A stretch of 64,000 nt of DNA from UBA5399 sp964592125 (GCA_964592125.1 CAZQBV010000002.1:1-64000); one strand, 5' to 3'; positions 8,862 to 18,876 are shown, numbered from the stretch's first letter. Notes: generated by a model not told the origin, from the letters alone. Translations and numbers: made by a program.

Positions 8862-9545
8862 TCACTCTTTTTCCATAGCATTTCCCAGCTCTGTAAAGGG
8901 CACTGCATCCCCATTCACCAGTGCAAAACATTCCACCCGGCAAATGGCATAGTCCGCTTCCAAACCGGCTTCTTTTAGCAAAGCATTTGCCAAAACCGCT
9001 GGGTTTAGCGCTCCCGTTGCCGCGTTTTGCAATGTGGTATCCACACCGCCATCTTTGCATTCCAGCTGCAGGATATAAGGCGCTATATCAAGTTCTCTTC
9101 CCTTGCGGTCTTGGGCAAGATAGGTTTCGGCTTTGGTCAATCTGTCAGCCGCACAACTTATTTTATCATATTCCTGTTCATTTTCAAGTGCGAATGTAAT
9201 GCGGTAGGCCGCGCTATGGTTCAACGACATCAGCTTTTTTCTGCCTTCGGGCAGCACAAAAACCTCCACAATCCTAATATCCGCAGTCAGCACTTGGTTC
9301 AGCGCATCCCGCATGGCAGCAGGTTCCATACCATCCTCTACACCCACTTCCAAATAATCTGCCAATGTAGCATACCCCACCGAAAGAGGCGATGCAAAAG
9401 ACATAACAATGTGTGGATTAAACCCTTGAGAATATTGGGCATTTATATTGGCACGCCGAATAGCCCGCGCAAATGTTCGTTGCATATCCAAATGCGAAAT
9501 ATACCTTGCCGCCCCCTGCCGTGCATACTGAATGGCTATTTTCAT
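8862..9545 (-). CDS. Radical SAM-linked protein (TIGR03936 / DUF2344 family)
   Basis: This protein of 227 residues belongs to a small conserved family that nearly always accompanies the radical-SAM gene upstream. The family start (MKIAIQYARQGAARYISHLDM) corresponds to the ATG at 9545. That ATG overlaps the TGA of the upstream gene as ATGA, indicating translational coupling. A longer reading to 9617 is possible but lies wholly inside the neighbour. The function is unknown; a role with the partner in tRNA or rRNA modification is often suspected but cannot be shown here. Confidence 0.85.
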   Translation of the reverse strand: MKIAIQYARQGAARYISHLDMQRTFARAIRRANINAQYSQGFNPHIVMSFASPLSVGYATLADYLEVGVEDGMEPAAMRDALNQVLTADIRIVEVFVLPEGRKKLMSLNHSAAYRITFALENEQEYDKISCAADRLTKAETYLAQDRKGRELDIAPYILQLECKDGGVDTTLQNAATGALNPAVLANALLKEAGLEADYAICRVECFALVNGDAVPFTELGNAMEKE

Positions 9546-11359
9546 ATTTGCCCACCTGCCGTATTCAACGTGCATCCTTTTCCTTGCAGCCCACAGCCCG
9601 AGCAGCTTTTCCTGCATTCTGGCGTGGTGTCCACTTTATATGCTTTTTCTCGTTCGTAAGTAAGATAGACCGTGGAAATAAGAGGATCTATATGTGCGTA
9701 GGGCAATACTTCTGTGGTATCGCGTTTACGATTGGCATAAAATGTTGGATCTATACCGCAAATGCGGAACGCATCTTCATAGTGTTGAAAAGAAAAATGC
9801 TCCTGCCACGCATCAAACAGCGCACCATTCTGATAGGCCGCCTGCAACACCTGCCCCAGCCTGCGGTCGCCACGGGCAAATACCGCTTCTAAAAAGCTGG
9901 TTTGGGCATCGTGGTAGTTGAAACGCACACCCTTTTGTTTCAGCCTATCTTTCAAATAAAACTGTTTTTTGCGCAGTGTTTCCATATCGTCCTGCGCCTC
10001 CCACTGGAAGGGAGTGCTGGGCTTTGGCACAAAGCAGGAGGCGCTTACCGTAATGGAAAGGCTTCCCCCGCGTTGCTGCTTTGGTATGGTGTAGAACACT
10101 TCTCGAATGGCGCGCACCAGTTCTGCTATGCCGTCCAAATCCTCCATAGTCTCCGTGGGCAAGCCAATCATAAAGTACAGCTTTATGGTGCTTGCGCCAC
10201 TGCCAAAGGCACGATGTACCGTTTCCAGTATTTCTTCCTGCGTTACATTTTTGTTTATGACATCCCTAAGGCGCTGCGTACCCGCCTCCGGTGCAAAGGT
10301 AAAGCCGGTTTTACGCACCTGCGTTAGTTGCTTGGCAAAGTGAAAGTTGTTTGCCCGCAGTGAAGGCAGCGATACCGACACCTTCTTTTCGCGGAAACGC
10401 TCCACCAGCCCATCTATCAGCGGAATCACTTCCGAATGATCCCCCGAGGAAAGAGAGCAGAGCGAAATTTCCTCGTAACCGGTGGCATCAATCACCGTTT
10501 GCGCGTGGCTCATCACCTTTTCGGCACTGCGCTCCCGCAGTGGGCGGGTATAGTAGCCCGCTTGGCAAAACCTGCAACCATTGGGGCAACCACGCATAAT
10601 TTCCAACACACAGCGGTCGTGTACCGTGTTGATATAGGGCAGCACAGGTCTGGTAAGGGTAGGCGCATTTTCAAAGTCTGTCACAAAGCGCCGCCTTATT
10701 TTTTGGGGCGCACCCTCATTTGCATGAATAGATGCAACCGTACCATCTGAATTGTATTCCACTTCATATAGCGAGGGCACATATACCCCCTCTATCCTCG
10801 CGGCAGCCGCTAAAAAAACCTCTCTATTCATACCGCCCTGTTTGTGCTGCCTATATAGCTTGCACAGCTCTACAGTTACTTCCTCGCCTTCGCCAATGAC
10901 AAACAGATCAAAAAAATCTGCCAGTGGCTCGGGGTTTACTGTGCAGGCCCCTCCCCCCAGAACAATGGGGTCATTTTCTGTTCGCCGATTTGCCAGTAGG
11001 GGAATGCCTGCCAAATCCAGCATAGCCAGCACATTGGAATAACACATTTCATAAGAAAGATTGAACCCCACCATGTCAAATTCACGTAGTGGCATTTGTG
11101 TTTCCAGCGAACACAGCACTTGCTCTGCCTCGCGCATTTCCCGTATCATATCCACCCAGGGGCAAAACGCGCGTTGGGCATACACACCCTCCATGCTATT
11201 TAGCACTTCGTATAGTATGCCAATGCCCAAGTGGCTCATGCCCACTTCGTATACATCGGGAAAGCATAGCGCAAAATTCAGCTGAGGGTCTTTTTTTACA
11301 ATGCTGTTCAGTTCGCCGCCGGTATAGCGTGCGGGTTTTTCCACTTTATCTAAAATCAT
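9542..11359 (-). CDS. Radical SAM protein (TIGR03960 family) with B12-binding-like N-terminal domain
   Basis: This 605-residue protein has a cobalamin-binding-like N-terminal domain (about 20-180), then a radical-SAM core with the cluster motif CPNGCRFC (Cys-x4-Cys-x2-Cys as CPNGCRFC, preceded by RG). A C-terminal extension ends in a Cys-rich tail (CRKSCSGCGLQGKGC), which could hold a second cluster. It is translationally coupled to the DUF2344 partner. The pair is conserved between rodA and RNase G in many clostridia. The reaction is unknown. Confidence 0.88.
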   Translation of the reverse strand: MILDKVEKPARYTGGELNSIVKKDPQLNFALCFPDVYEVGMSHLGIGILYEVLNSMEGVYAQRAFCPWVDMIREMREAEQVLCSLETQMPLREFDMVGFNLSYEMCYSNVLAMLDLAGIPLLANRRTENDPIVLGGGACTVNPEPLADFFDLFVIGEGEEVTVELCKLYRQHKQGGMNREVFLAAAARIEGVYVPSLYEVEYNSDGTVASIHANEGAPQKIRRRFVTDFENAPTLTRPVLPYINTVHDRCVLEIMRGCPNGCRFCQAGYYTRPLRERSAEKVMSHAQTVIDATGYEEISLCSLSSGDHSEVIPLIDGLVERFREKKVSVSLPSLRANNFHFAKQLTQVRKTGFTFAPEAGTQRLRDVINKNVTQEEILETVHRAFGSGASTIKLYFMIGLPTETMEDLDGIAELVRAIREVFYTIPKQQRGGSLSITVSASCFVPKPSTPFQWEAQDDMETLRKKQFYLKDRLKQKGVRFNYHDAQTSFLEAVFARGDRRLGQVLQAAYQNGALFDAWQEHFSFQHYEDAFRICGIDPTFYANRKRDTTEVLPYAHIDPLISTVYLTYEREKAYKVDTTPECRKSCSGCGLQGKGCTLNTAGGQI

Positions 11360-11403
11360 TTGTTTATCATATTCTTTCTGTTGTGTGTTATTTTTCTATC
11401 TTT

Positions 11404-12576
11404 CTAGCCAATTGGCCAGCGCGTGCGGCGCATATCTACACTTAGCACAATACCATAGGCTATCATATTTGTCAGCATATTGGAACCGCCATAGCTAAAG
11501 AAGGGCAACGGAATACCCGTTACAGGGAAAGCCCCCACGTTCATTCCAATATTCTCCACCACATGAAACAGGGTCATTGCCGCCACACCTATAATAATAT
11601 ACGCGCCAAAATCATCCTTGGCACGCATGGCCAGCATAATGGTTCGCCCAATCAACACAAAGTACAGCAGCAGAACCACCAAGCCACCTACCATACCAAA
11701 CGTTTCCACCGTTGCGGCGAATATAAAATCGTTGTGCGTTTCCGGCACATAGCCAAGCTGAGAAAGCGCACCCGGCGAAAACAAGCCCTTGCCAAATATA
11801 CCACCCGAGCCAATGGCCATCTTGGCCTGATTCACCTGCATCAGCGAATCGCTACTTTGGCTGGCCGGATCGAAAAATGCTTTCAATCGTGTTTGCTGGT
11901 ATGCCTGAAAAAAATCTAAATTCCATACTAGCAACAGTGCTACCAGTGCAATGGCAAAAAGGATCAGAATGATTTTCCAATGTGTTTTTGCCATAAACAG
12001 CATCATAATAAAGATAACAGCATACACCACCGCCGTGCCGAAGTCCGGCTGGGCAGCAATGAGGCCAAAGGGCAGCAAAAAGCGCCACAGTGCGGGAATG
12101 ATATCCCTAAATTTTGTAATGCCCTCCTCGTGTCCTTCCGTTTTTATAGCCAGTACCTTGGCCAGTGCCAATATCACGCCAATTTTAGCAAATTCCGCAG
12201 GTTGTAGGCCAAAGCTGCCCACCATAAACCAGCCGGTTGCGCCCTTGTTGGTAGAGCCAAAAATCAGCACCAGTACCAGAAAAAGAATGCAGCCCCAGTA
12301 AATGTATTCTGTGATTTTTTGTATTACAGTATAGTCCACCAGCATAATAAAGAAAATCGCAACACAGCCAATTGCAAAGAACAGCACTTGGCGCAGGGCA
12401 AAGCTAAGATCTAAGTTCGCCAATGTGCCAGCAATACCTTGTTCATCGCCAGTGAATGGATCTGCTGTTGCATTTATCATAGATAGCAATCCAAAGCCAA
12501 CCAACAGGCAGATTACCGCCACAAGGAACCAGTCCACATACTTCCACATATGTTTATTTAGTAGTTTGGGTTTCAT
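11404..12576 (-). CDS. rodA: Rod-shape SEDS peptidoglycan polymerase RodA
   Basis: This 390-residue SEDS-family integral membrane protein polymerises lipid II into glycan strands together with the class B PBP2 encoded a few genes upstream. About ten hydrophobic helices are visible. Family motifs include GATGWF, PEFAK-type QPAEFAKIG, QPDFGTA and the C-terminal PLPFFSYGGS signature. The ATG at 12576 follows AAGGAG; the ATG 15 bases earlier overlaps that ribosome site and is unlikely. Confidence 0.94.
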   Translation of the reverse strand: MKPKLLNKHMWKYVDWFLVAVICLLVGFGLLSMINATADPFTGDEQGIAGTLANLDLSFALRQVLFFAIGCVAIFFIMLVDYTVIQKITEYIYWGCILFLVLVLIFGSTNKGATGWFMVGSFGLQPAEFAKIGVILALAKVLAIKTEGHEEGITKFRDIIPALWRFLLPFGLIAAQPDFGTAVVYAVIFIMMLFMAKTHWKIILILFAIALVALLLVWNLDFFQAYQQTRLKAFFDPASQSSDSLMQVNQAKMAIGSGGIFGKGLFSPGALSQLGYVPETHNDFIFAATVETFGMVGGLVVLLLYFVLIGRTIMLAMRAKDDFGAYIIIGVAAMTLFHVVENIGMNVGAFPVTGIPLPFFSYGGSNMLTNMIAYGIVLSVDMRRTRWPIG

Positions 12577-12729
12577 TTGTCTCCTTTGCACTCATTCAGT
12601 TAAATTAGCCGCGCTTGGCACTGTGCCTGCGTCTCCCCCATTCGTTCGTACAAAAAAGGGCTGCCCACGCCAATGGAAGCGCAACTTTTTACACTTCCCT
12701 GAAACAACCCCTCATTTCGGAAACCATAC

Positions 12730-13017
12730 TTATTTTCCAGTATTTTTCACCATTTGCTTTATTTTTTTTATGGGAATGTTTGCAACCAATTGTGAAGAAA
12801 TACCATTTTCTTCTCCTTGCACATTCTTGAAATCCATTTCAAATTCCCGTTCATCTATTTCCACATATTTAGAGATCACTTTCATAATGTCACGCTTCAT
12901 CATCTCTATCATGTCATCGTTCTTGGTAGTGCCTGCTCTGTCGTATATCAATACCAGCTTCAGGCGGTCTTTTGCCACCTGACTGCTTTTTTTCTTTTTT
13001 CCAAACAACCAACCCAT
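12730..13017 (-). CDS. minE: Cell division topological specificity factor MinE
   Basis: This 95-residue MinE stimulates the MinD ATPase and drives Min oscillation. The N-terminus has a short membrane-targeting, basic segment (MGWLFGKKKK). The anti-MinCD helix follows (AKDRLKLVLIYDR), then the dimerisation domain. It is the last gene of minC-minD-minE, 22 bases after minD. Its presence implies an oscillating system, unlike Bacillus, which uses DivIVA/MinJ. Confidence 0.95.
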   Translation of the reverse strand: MGWLFGKKKKSSQVAKDRLKLVLIYDRAGTTKNDDMIEMMKRDIMKVISKYVEIDEREFEMDFKNVQGEENGISSQLVANIPIKKIKQMVKNTGK

Positions 13018-13039
13018 TGCTTTGAACCCTCTCTTTCCT

Positions 13040-13831
13040 CTATTTGGAGAACAGCTTTTTCAATTTGCTAAAAAAGCTGGTGCCCTGATCCAGGTTCATC
13101 ATGGGAACGTCTTCGCCCATTATTCTTTTAGTTACATTGCGATATGCCTTGCCCGAAAGCGAAGTATCATCCGTAACCACTGGTTCACCCAAATTGGAGG
13201 ATCGGAAAATTTTCTCGTCTTCAGGTATTACACCAATTAAGTCAATACCCAATATTTCCAGCGTATCATCTATAGCCAACATATCGCCCTTCTTCACCAG
13301 CTCTGGGCGCAGCCTGTTAATCAGTAGGCGAACATCCTCTATGCCGTTGGAGGACAGCAGGCCAATAATTCTATCTGCATCCCGTACAGAGGATACCTCC
13401 GGCACTGTGACCACAATTGCCGATTTTGCACCCGCCACAGCATTTTTAAACCCACGCTCTATTCCAGCCGGGCAATCTATTAGTACGTAGTCAAATTCTT
13501 CTTCCAGCTCTTGCACCAGAGTTACCATTTGCTCTGGCGAAACTGCCATTTTGTTGCGTGTTTGCGCCGCCGGCAGCAAGTACAGCCCGTCGTAGCGTTT
13601 GTCCCGAATCAATGCCTGCTTCAGTTTGCAGGTTTTTTCCACCACATCCACCAAATCGTAAACAATTCTGTTTTCCAGCCCCAACACCACGTCCAAATTC
13701 CGCAGCCCAATATCCGTATCCACCAGCACCACTTTTTTACCCGCCATGGCTAGGCCTGTACCCAAATTTGCTGTAGATGTGGTTTTTCCCACACCACCTT
13801 TGCCAGATGTAATTACAATCACGTTTTCCAT
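13040..13831 (-). CDS. minD: Septum site-determining ATPase MinD
   Basis: This 263-residue ParA/MinD ATPase recruits MinC to the membrane and is released by MinE. It has the deviant Walker A motif GKGGVGKTT at residues 10-18, the DTDIGLRNLD segment, and the C-terminal amphipathic membrane-targeting helix (FFSKLKKLFSK). A GAGGAG ribosome site precedes the ATG. Confidence 0.97.
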   Translation of the reverse strand: MENVIVITSGKGGVGKTTSTANLGTGLAMAGKKVVLVDTDIGLRNLDVVLGLENRIVYDLVDVVEKTCKLKQALIRDKRYDGLYLLPAAQTRNKMAVSPEQMVTLVQELEEEFDYVLIDCPAGIERGFKNAVAGAKSAIVVTVPEVSSVRDADRIIGLLSSNGIEDVRLLINRLRPELVKKGDMLAIDDTLEILGIDLIGVIPEDEKIFRSSNLGEPVVTDDTSLSGKAYRNVTKRIMGEDVPMMNLDQGTSFFSKLKKLFSK

Positions 13832-13963
13832 AGATACTCCTCACCCTGTGCCAAGCATTGGCACATCCTTGCCTACCAAATTCCCATACATTCTTTTTTG
13901 TAAACAATTCCCCTAGTTTGCACAAAACACAAACTGTACTTTACTTCCCCCCGGCACACTGCA

Positions 13964-14659
13964 TTATCTTGCCGTTATGGGGCGAATGACCACTTTGCCG
14001 CCAATCAATTCCGCCACTTCCGCCTGCCCTGAATCCTCGCCAGTGTTGGGGAAGGTAACCACTCTGCCGGAAATACGAAGTTGCTTGGGATACATGTGGA
14101 TGGCGGCCACACACACATCTTTTCTGCCAGAACAACCTGCATGTGCCAAGCCTCTCAGCTTTCCAAACACGGCAATGCTGCCCCCCGCAATCACTTCCGC
14201 ACCCGGGTTTACATCCCCAATAATTACAATATCGCCTTCACTTTCTATCCGTTGGCCACTGCGCACTGTGCTGTTTATAAATACCGACTGCGCATCAAAA
14301 TACGCATTGGATACCAGCTCCACTTCCAGTTGATCGTTTTCCTGCGGTTTTTGCTTGGCAGGCAACTTCCCCGCAGATTCTATGCTAAGTTCCACCTCTC
14401 GTAAAAGGTCTGCCTCGTCGCCATACATCACATCGCTTATGCCATAATCCATAGCAAACACACGCTTAATTTCCTTGCGCTGCGCTTCAGACAAGGATTT
14501 GCCGCGAATGACCACCTTGGTTTGGCTTCCATTGAAAAAGCGCTTATTGCTTTCCAGCTTTTCCAACAATTCTGTTCTCAACATTGGATATGTCGATTTT
14601 TCACTCAGCTTTATTTCAAGGCCATTCTCTTTCCCCTTGATTGTTACATTGCTCTGCAA
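13964..14659 (-). CDS. minC: Septum site-determining protein MinC (TTG start)
   Basis: This 231-residue inhibitor of FtsZ assembly acts with MinD. The N-terminal domain interacts with FtsZ. The C-terminal beta-helix (about 120-231; glycine-rich turns such as DVNPGAEVIAGGSIAVFG) binds MinD. I choose TTG at 14659 because GGAGG lies exactly seven bases upstream, whereas the ATGs further upstream have no ribosome site and would place the GGAGG inside the coding region. Confidence 0.92.
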   Translation of the reverse strand: MQSNVTIKGKENGLEIKLSEKSTYPMLRTELLEKLESNKRFFNGSQTKVVIRGKSLSEAQRKEIKRVFAMDYGISDVMYGDEADLLREVELSIESAGKLPAKQKPQENDQLEVELVSNAYFDAQSVFINSTVRSGQRIESEGDIVIIGDVNPGAEVIAGGSIAVFGKLRGLAHAGCSGRKDVCVAAIHMYPKQLRISGRVVTFPNTGEDSGQAEVAELIGGKVVIRPITAR

Positions 14660-14710
14660 TTGCTTTCCTCCAACCCCATTGCGCATATCCGCGCAGATAA
14701 ACACCTATAT

Positions 14711-14739
14711 ATTATACAAGATTTCAGTTGCCTTAGCAA
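14711..14739 (-). promoter_or_regulatory. Sigma-A type promoter for minCDE
   Basis: On the minus strand TTGCTA (14739-14734) and TATAAT (14716-14711) have a 17-base spacer. The predicted start lies about 45 bases before the minC TTG, so minCDE can be expressed apart from mreCD-PBP2. Confidence 0.7.
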
Positions 14740-14847
14740 GCAGACAGGTTTTTACAAACAGCCACGTCCCATTGCATTCATATTCACAGGCAAAGCATCC
14801 ACGCTTTTTTACTTTAAAATAGCTATTCCAAGCGGTTTTTCTGGCAA

Positions 14848-17421
14848 TTATTCCGTGGCACTCACCGGTTCTTCCGGTTTTGTGGCAGTGGGCAACGCCG
14901 ACTCTGGTGCCACATTTTCTTTCAATAGCGAGTTTGCTGTGGGCACTACGCTGGATGGCTGTGCCATTTTACCATCTAGGTAGTATTCTATAATATCTTT
15001 TACGGTATCTATGGCATAGTTGCCGCCCTTACCGTTGGGAATGTACGACACCACCGCAATTTCAGGGTCATCAAAGGGGGCAAACGCTACGAACCATGCG
15101 TTGTTTTCCAGATCAACATCTTCAGACACTTTACCCGTGCCCGTTTTTCCACCTATTACATCCTTGTACTTCCACTCTTTAAAATCCTTGCTTGCCGTAC
15201 TACCGCGATCCTCTGCCGAAACCACTTCCTTCATGCCCTGTTTGATCAGGTCAAAATATTCCTGCGGCGCGTCTATTTTGCTCCAAAGCTCTGGCTCTAT
15301 ATCCTTTACCACATTGCCGTTGGCATCCACAATGCTATCCACAATGTGCGCATCGTATACATAGCCTCCATTTACCAATGCAGAGATATAGCGCGCCACA
15401 GCGATAGGCGTAACAGCTGTTATATCCGTTCCGATTCCGGTCAATACAGTTCGTGTAGTGCTCCACATCAAATATTGCAAAGACACATTGATGTCACTAT
15501 CCCAACCATTTTTCTTTGCAATGGTCTCTGGTATTTCCATTTTCTCGGAAAGAATGGCACGAATTTCCGGCCCCAACGCACGCTTGTTCAACGAAACAAG
15601 CTCCACCAGCGCATCCGCCGTTTCGTCCAGCAGCTTTTTGTCGTACTGCACATTACGTTCCTCACCATAGTTTTTCAAATATCCGGCAATTTGGTTTCGC
15701 ACCATTTTGGGGTGGTCTGTTTTTTGCTCTCCAATCGGCTTTTCCGGGTCATACAGTACACTCTGGTTTCCCACCTGTCCGGTTTGCTCACCGGTTAGTT
15801 CTATATTTGTTTTGGTCATTAGGCCAAATCGGTCGCTCCAGTCCACCAGTTTATCTATTCCCACACGATTGGCTACCTCGAAAAAAAAGTAGTTACAACT
15901 TCGAGCCAACGCAGCCGTAAGCGTTTGGTCGTTCTGATGGTCGTGATAGGTGTCGGGGTATGCCCAGCAAGCAGGTATACGGCCGGTATAGCCTTCCGCC
16001 ACACCCTTTATATATTCTCCCTCATCATTGATAATCGTATCCTTTGTAATTGCACCTTCCATTAGTCCTGCCATTGCCGTTACCATTTTGAAGATGGAGC
16101 CGGGAATGCCTTTGCTGGCAATGGCTTTGTTGAACAGTGGAGAGGCAGGATCCGTGCTAAGCGCTTCAAAATCCGCAGTGGAAATCCCCCCCTCAAACAG
16201 GTTGATATCGTAGCTTGGGTAGCTGGCCATGGCCAACACTTCACCCGTTTTCACATTCATCACAACCGCCGCGCCAGATTTTGCAAGGTTCATTTTGTCC
16301 AGCGTTGTCTCGCCCTTACGCTTTTGCAATGATTTTTTTTCATCATACTTTTGAGGGTTTTCATAGTAGGTATCCAGCTGAATCTGGTACACTTTTTTCA
16401 CGTTTTTTTCCAGCGCTTTTTCCAGCGCCATCTGCAAATCCAAATTGATGGTAAGCATAACATTGTCGCCTGCAGTGGGCGGCGTGTAGGAAAGCTCTTG
16501 AATGATTTTCCCGCGGCTGTTTACCTCCACCTCTCGACTGCCCTGACGCTCTTTAGAGTTTCCGGTAAGAAAGACCTCCTGCGTGTTCTCTATTCCGGTA
16601 ATGCCTATTTTATCATCTTGCGAATATCCCTTTTGTGCCATATCTGCCACAACGGTTGCATCCACCATTTTACCCATATAGCCAACTATGTGCGCCGCCA
16701 CATCATCTTTGGGGTACACCCGGGTAGAGCTTTCCGCAATGCCAATGCCATCCAAATTGACCGAGTTTGCCTCTACAATAGCAACCGTTTCCATCGGCAC
16801 ATTTTTAGCAATTACTATGGGCACATATGCACGAAAGCTGGAAAGCTGCACCTCCTGCCAAATGGAAAGCAACGGGCGTGCCTGCTCGTATGTGTATTCT
16901 TCGGGAATACGGTACCGATTGCGCAAATCTCTGTATATCACATCTATAGCAGCTTCGCTATTCACAAACATATTGGAACGCCAATTCGCCTCACGCTCCG
17001 CCACTTCTTCGGGAAATTCTGCTGCATTTAGTCCAAAATCAAAAGCAAAAGAACCATCGTCCTTTCGAACAATGGAAAATGAATCTATCACCGTGCCATC
17101 ATTTTCTTCTATCATTTGAATCGCCTGAATGAGGATATCGGTGTAGTATGCCCTGTCTGTGGTGGTATTCTTGGATGGATCGCGTGTAAACTCTACATTG
17201 TAGCTGCTTTGGTCATAGGCCAGCGGTATGCCTGTGTTGTCCAATATTTGCCCACGCGAACCCTTTAATGTAAGCTTTCTCACTGTGCGGTCTTCCGATT
17301 GTGTGGTAAGTGTATCGCTTTGTGCCATTGTTAGGTTAACCAGTTGCACACCTACAATCACAAACACAAACGCAATGATAACAAAGCAAGCAATAAATCT
17401 TGTTCTTAATTTTTTTAACAT
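14848..17421 (-). CDS. mrdA: Penicillin-binding protein 2 (class B transpeptidase)
   Basis: This 857-residue elongasome transpeptidase cross-links peptidoglycan made by RodA. One N-terminal membrane anchor (about 8-33) precedes a PBP dimer domain. The transpeptidase domain has the active-site SIFK with Ser442/Lys445, then the SCN motif (RSCNYFF) and KTGTG. At 857 residues it is longer than typical ~600-700-residue PBP2s. The C-terminal tail after the KTG region is Pro/Ala/Thr-rich (PTANSLLKENVAP...). It sits ten bases after mreD. Confidence 0.93.
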   Translation of the reverse strand: MLKKLRTRFIACFVIIAFVFVIVGVQLVNLTMAQSDTLTTQSEDRTVRKLTLKGSRGQILDNTGIPLAYDQSSYNVEFTRDPSKNTTTDRAYYTDILIQAIQMIEENDGTVIDSFSIVRKDDGSFAFDFGLNAAEFPEEVAEREANWRSNMFVNSEAAIDVIYRDLRNRYRIPEEYTYEQARPLLSIWQEVQLSSFRAYVPIVIAKNVPMETVAIVEANSVNLDGIGIAESSTRVYPKDDVAAHIVGYMGKMVDATVVADMAQKGYSQDDKIGITGIENTQEVFLTGNSKERQGSREVEVNSRGKIIQELSYTPPTAGDNVMLTINLDLQMALEKALEKNVKKVYQIQLDTYYENPQKYDEKKSLQKRKGETTLDKMNLAKSGAAVVMNVKTGEVLAMASYPSYDINLFEGGISTADFEALSTDPASPLFNKAIASKGIPGSIFKMVTAMAGLMEGAITKDTIINDEGEYIKGVAEGYTGRIPACWAYPDTYHDHQNDQTLTAALARSCNYFFFEVANRVGIDKLVDWSDRFGLMTKTNIELTGEQTGQVGNQSVLYDPEKPIGEQKTDHPKMVRNQIAGYLKNYGEERNVQYDKKLLDETADALVELVSLNKRALGPEIRAILSEKMEIPETIAKKNGWDSDINVSLQYLMWSTTRTVLTGIGTDITAVTPIAVARYISALVNGGYVYDAHIVDSIVDANGNVVKDIEPELWSKIDAPQEYFDLIKQGMKEVVSAEDRGSTASKDFKEWKYKDVIGGKTGTGKVSEDVDLENNAWFVAFAPFDDPEIAVVSYIPNGKGGNYAIDTVKDIIEYYLDGKMAQPSSVVPTANSLLKENVAPESALPTATKPEEPVSATE

Positions 17422-17430
17422 CTGTTACCT

Positions 17431-17949
17431 CTAAAGTTCATCCATACTGCGCCCACGGCGCGGCTTCATCCAGCTTACCCTAAACAATTGCAACATCAGC
17501 CAGTATGCCAACAGTAGTAGCACTCCCGACAACGCCGCTGCGGGCAAGATATAGCGTACCATCATCAGTGCTGTGTTGAAACGCCCCCCCAGAATATACA
17601 CCAGTGTTCCCATTATGATCTCTTTTAAAAGATAACCCCCAGCTCCCGCCAAAAAGAGAGATAGTATATTAAAACGAATTGTTTTCCGAAACAGCATCAG
17701 TACCGCTGCCGCCACCATAGTATAACTGAACGCATAAACGCCCAACACGGTAGAATACAAAATATCCATAAACAAACCGGCACATGCCGCAAACAGTATG
17801 GGCATTGTGGTTTTATCCACCAATGCAAGCGAAATAACCATTAGCAGAACAATGTCCACCTGAATCCCTGCAATGTTCAGCCCCGTTACAAAAGAGCCAC
17901 TTAGCAATGTGCCGAATACTCCCATTAAGATGAGGACAAAATACCGCAT
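17431..17949 (-). CDS. mreD: Rod shape-determining membrane protein MreD
   Basis: This 172-residue, five- to six-helix membrane protein of the elongasome is placed between mreC and PBP2, as in most rod-shaped bacteria. Sequence conservation in MreD is low; size, hydrophobicity and position support the call. The short basic tail (KPRRGRSMDEL) is cytoplasmic or near the membrane. Confidence 0.88.
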   Translation of the reverse strand: MRYFVLILMGVFGTLLSGSFVTGLNIAGIQVDIVLLMVISLALVDKTTMPILFAACAGLFMDILYSTVLGVYAFSYTMVAAAVLMLFRKTIRFNILSLFLAGAGGYLLKEIIMGTLVYILGGRFNTALMMVRYILPAAALSGVLLLLAYWLMLQLFRVSWMKPRRGRSMDEL

Positions 17950-17955
17950 ATGCCT

Positions 17956-18876
17956 CTACTCCTGCCCGGTGGTATTGGTAGAAGTATCTTGCACTTCGTC
18001 ATTCAATGGCTCGGCCACCGCCTGTTCATCTGCAATGCCCTGGCTTACCACCACAGAAGTATCCTCCGAGTGTACCACCACCATCACTTCTTCCAAGCGG
18101 CGGAAGTCCACATTGGGCTTTATTTTGATTTTTGCCCCTCCTGTATCCGCATCCGTTTTCGCCACCTTACCTATTACCAATCCTTTTGGAAAAAGATTGT
18201 CTAGACCGGAAGTAACAACAATATCACCCTCTACAATATCTGAATCCAAAGGTAAGTAGCTCATAGAAAGCATTGCCGAAAGTGCATCTGTTTCAATGGC
18301 ACCTGCCGCCACGCCCACATCTCGTGTTCGCTCCATAATAGACGAAACCTTGCTTCGGCCATCTATAATTGCCATTACTTTGGACCAGTTCAGCCCCACT
18401 TCTTCCACCCGACCCACTAGGCCATCTGGAGTAATAACAGACATGTTTTCCTTTATGCCATCTTTACTGCCCAAATCTATGGTAAATACTTGAAACCAAT
18501 TGCCCGGTTCTTTTCCAATCACTTTTGCCATTTTCAGTTCCTGACTCTGATTGTTTTGTTTGTATTCCAAAGCGGCAGCTAGGCGCTGGTTTTCTGCAAC
18601 CAACTCGTCATATTTCATCAGCTTTGTTTTGTATTCATTTACTTCACTGGTCAACTTCTCGTTTTCCGTTTGATACTCTGCACCCACACCGGAAAAGAAA
18701 CCCACAATACCATCCGATACTTGATAAAAAAAGCGTTGCAGCGGCACAAAGGCACTGCCTGCCACCGTTGTCGGACGCGACACAGTATTGGAAGAGGCGG
18801 TAGCCATCATTAAAAAAATCAATATAATTACAACAACAACTGTAATAACAAGTGGTTTATTCCTTAAAAAACCCAC
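17956..18876 (-). CDS. mreC: Rod shape-determining protein MreC (GTG start)
   Basis: This 306-residue bitopic scaffold protein connects MreB, MreD and PBP2. One membrane helix (about 8-27) is followed by a coiled coil (about 70-110) and the two beta-barrel MreC core (GLVGRVEEVG and VVTSGLDNLFPKGL are typical). GTG at 18876 follows GAGG by seven bases. The usual upstream neighbour mreB is absent; an extended -10 (TGATATAAT) lies about 100 bases upstream. Confidence 0.94.
   Translation of the reverse strand: MGFLRNKPLVITVVVVIILIFLMMATASSNTVSRPTTVAGSAFVPLQRFFYQVSDGIVGFFSGVGAEYQTENEKLTSEVNEYKTKLMKYDELVAENQRLAAALEYKQNNQSQELKMAKVIGKEPGNWFQVFTIDLGSKDGIKENMSVITPDGLVGRVEEVGLNWSKVMAIIDGRSKVSSIMERTRDVGVAAGAIETDALSAMLSMSYLPLDSDIVEGDIVVTSGLDNLFPKGLVIGKVAKTDADTGGAKIKIKPNVDFRRLEEVMVVVHSEDTSVVVSQGIADEQAVAEPLNDEVQDTSTNTTGQE

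Noticed and set aside
9027..9659. 210-codon plus-strand frame across the DUF2344 gene
   Set aside because: Shadow frame; the minus-strand gene has family resemblance and translational coupling.
16351..17031. 226-codon plus-strand frame opposite the PBP2 gene
   Set aside because: Antisense shadow with no start signal; PBP2 motifs are on the other strand.
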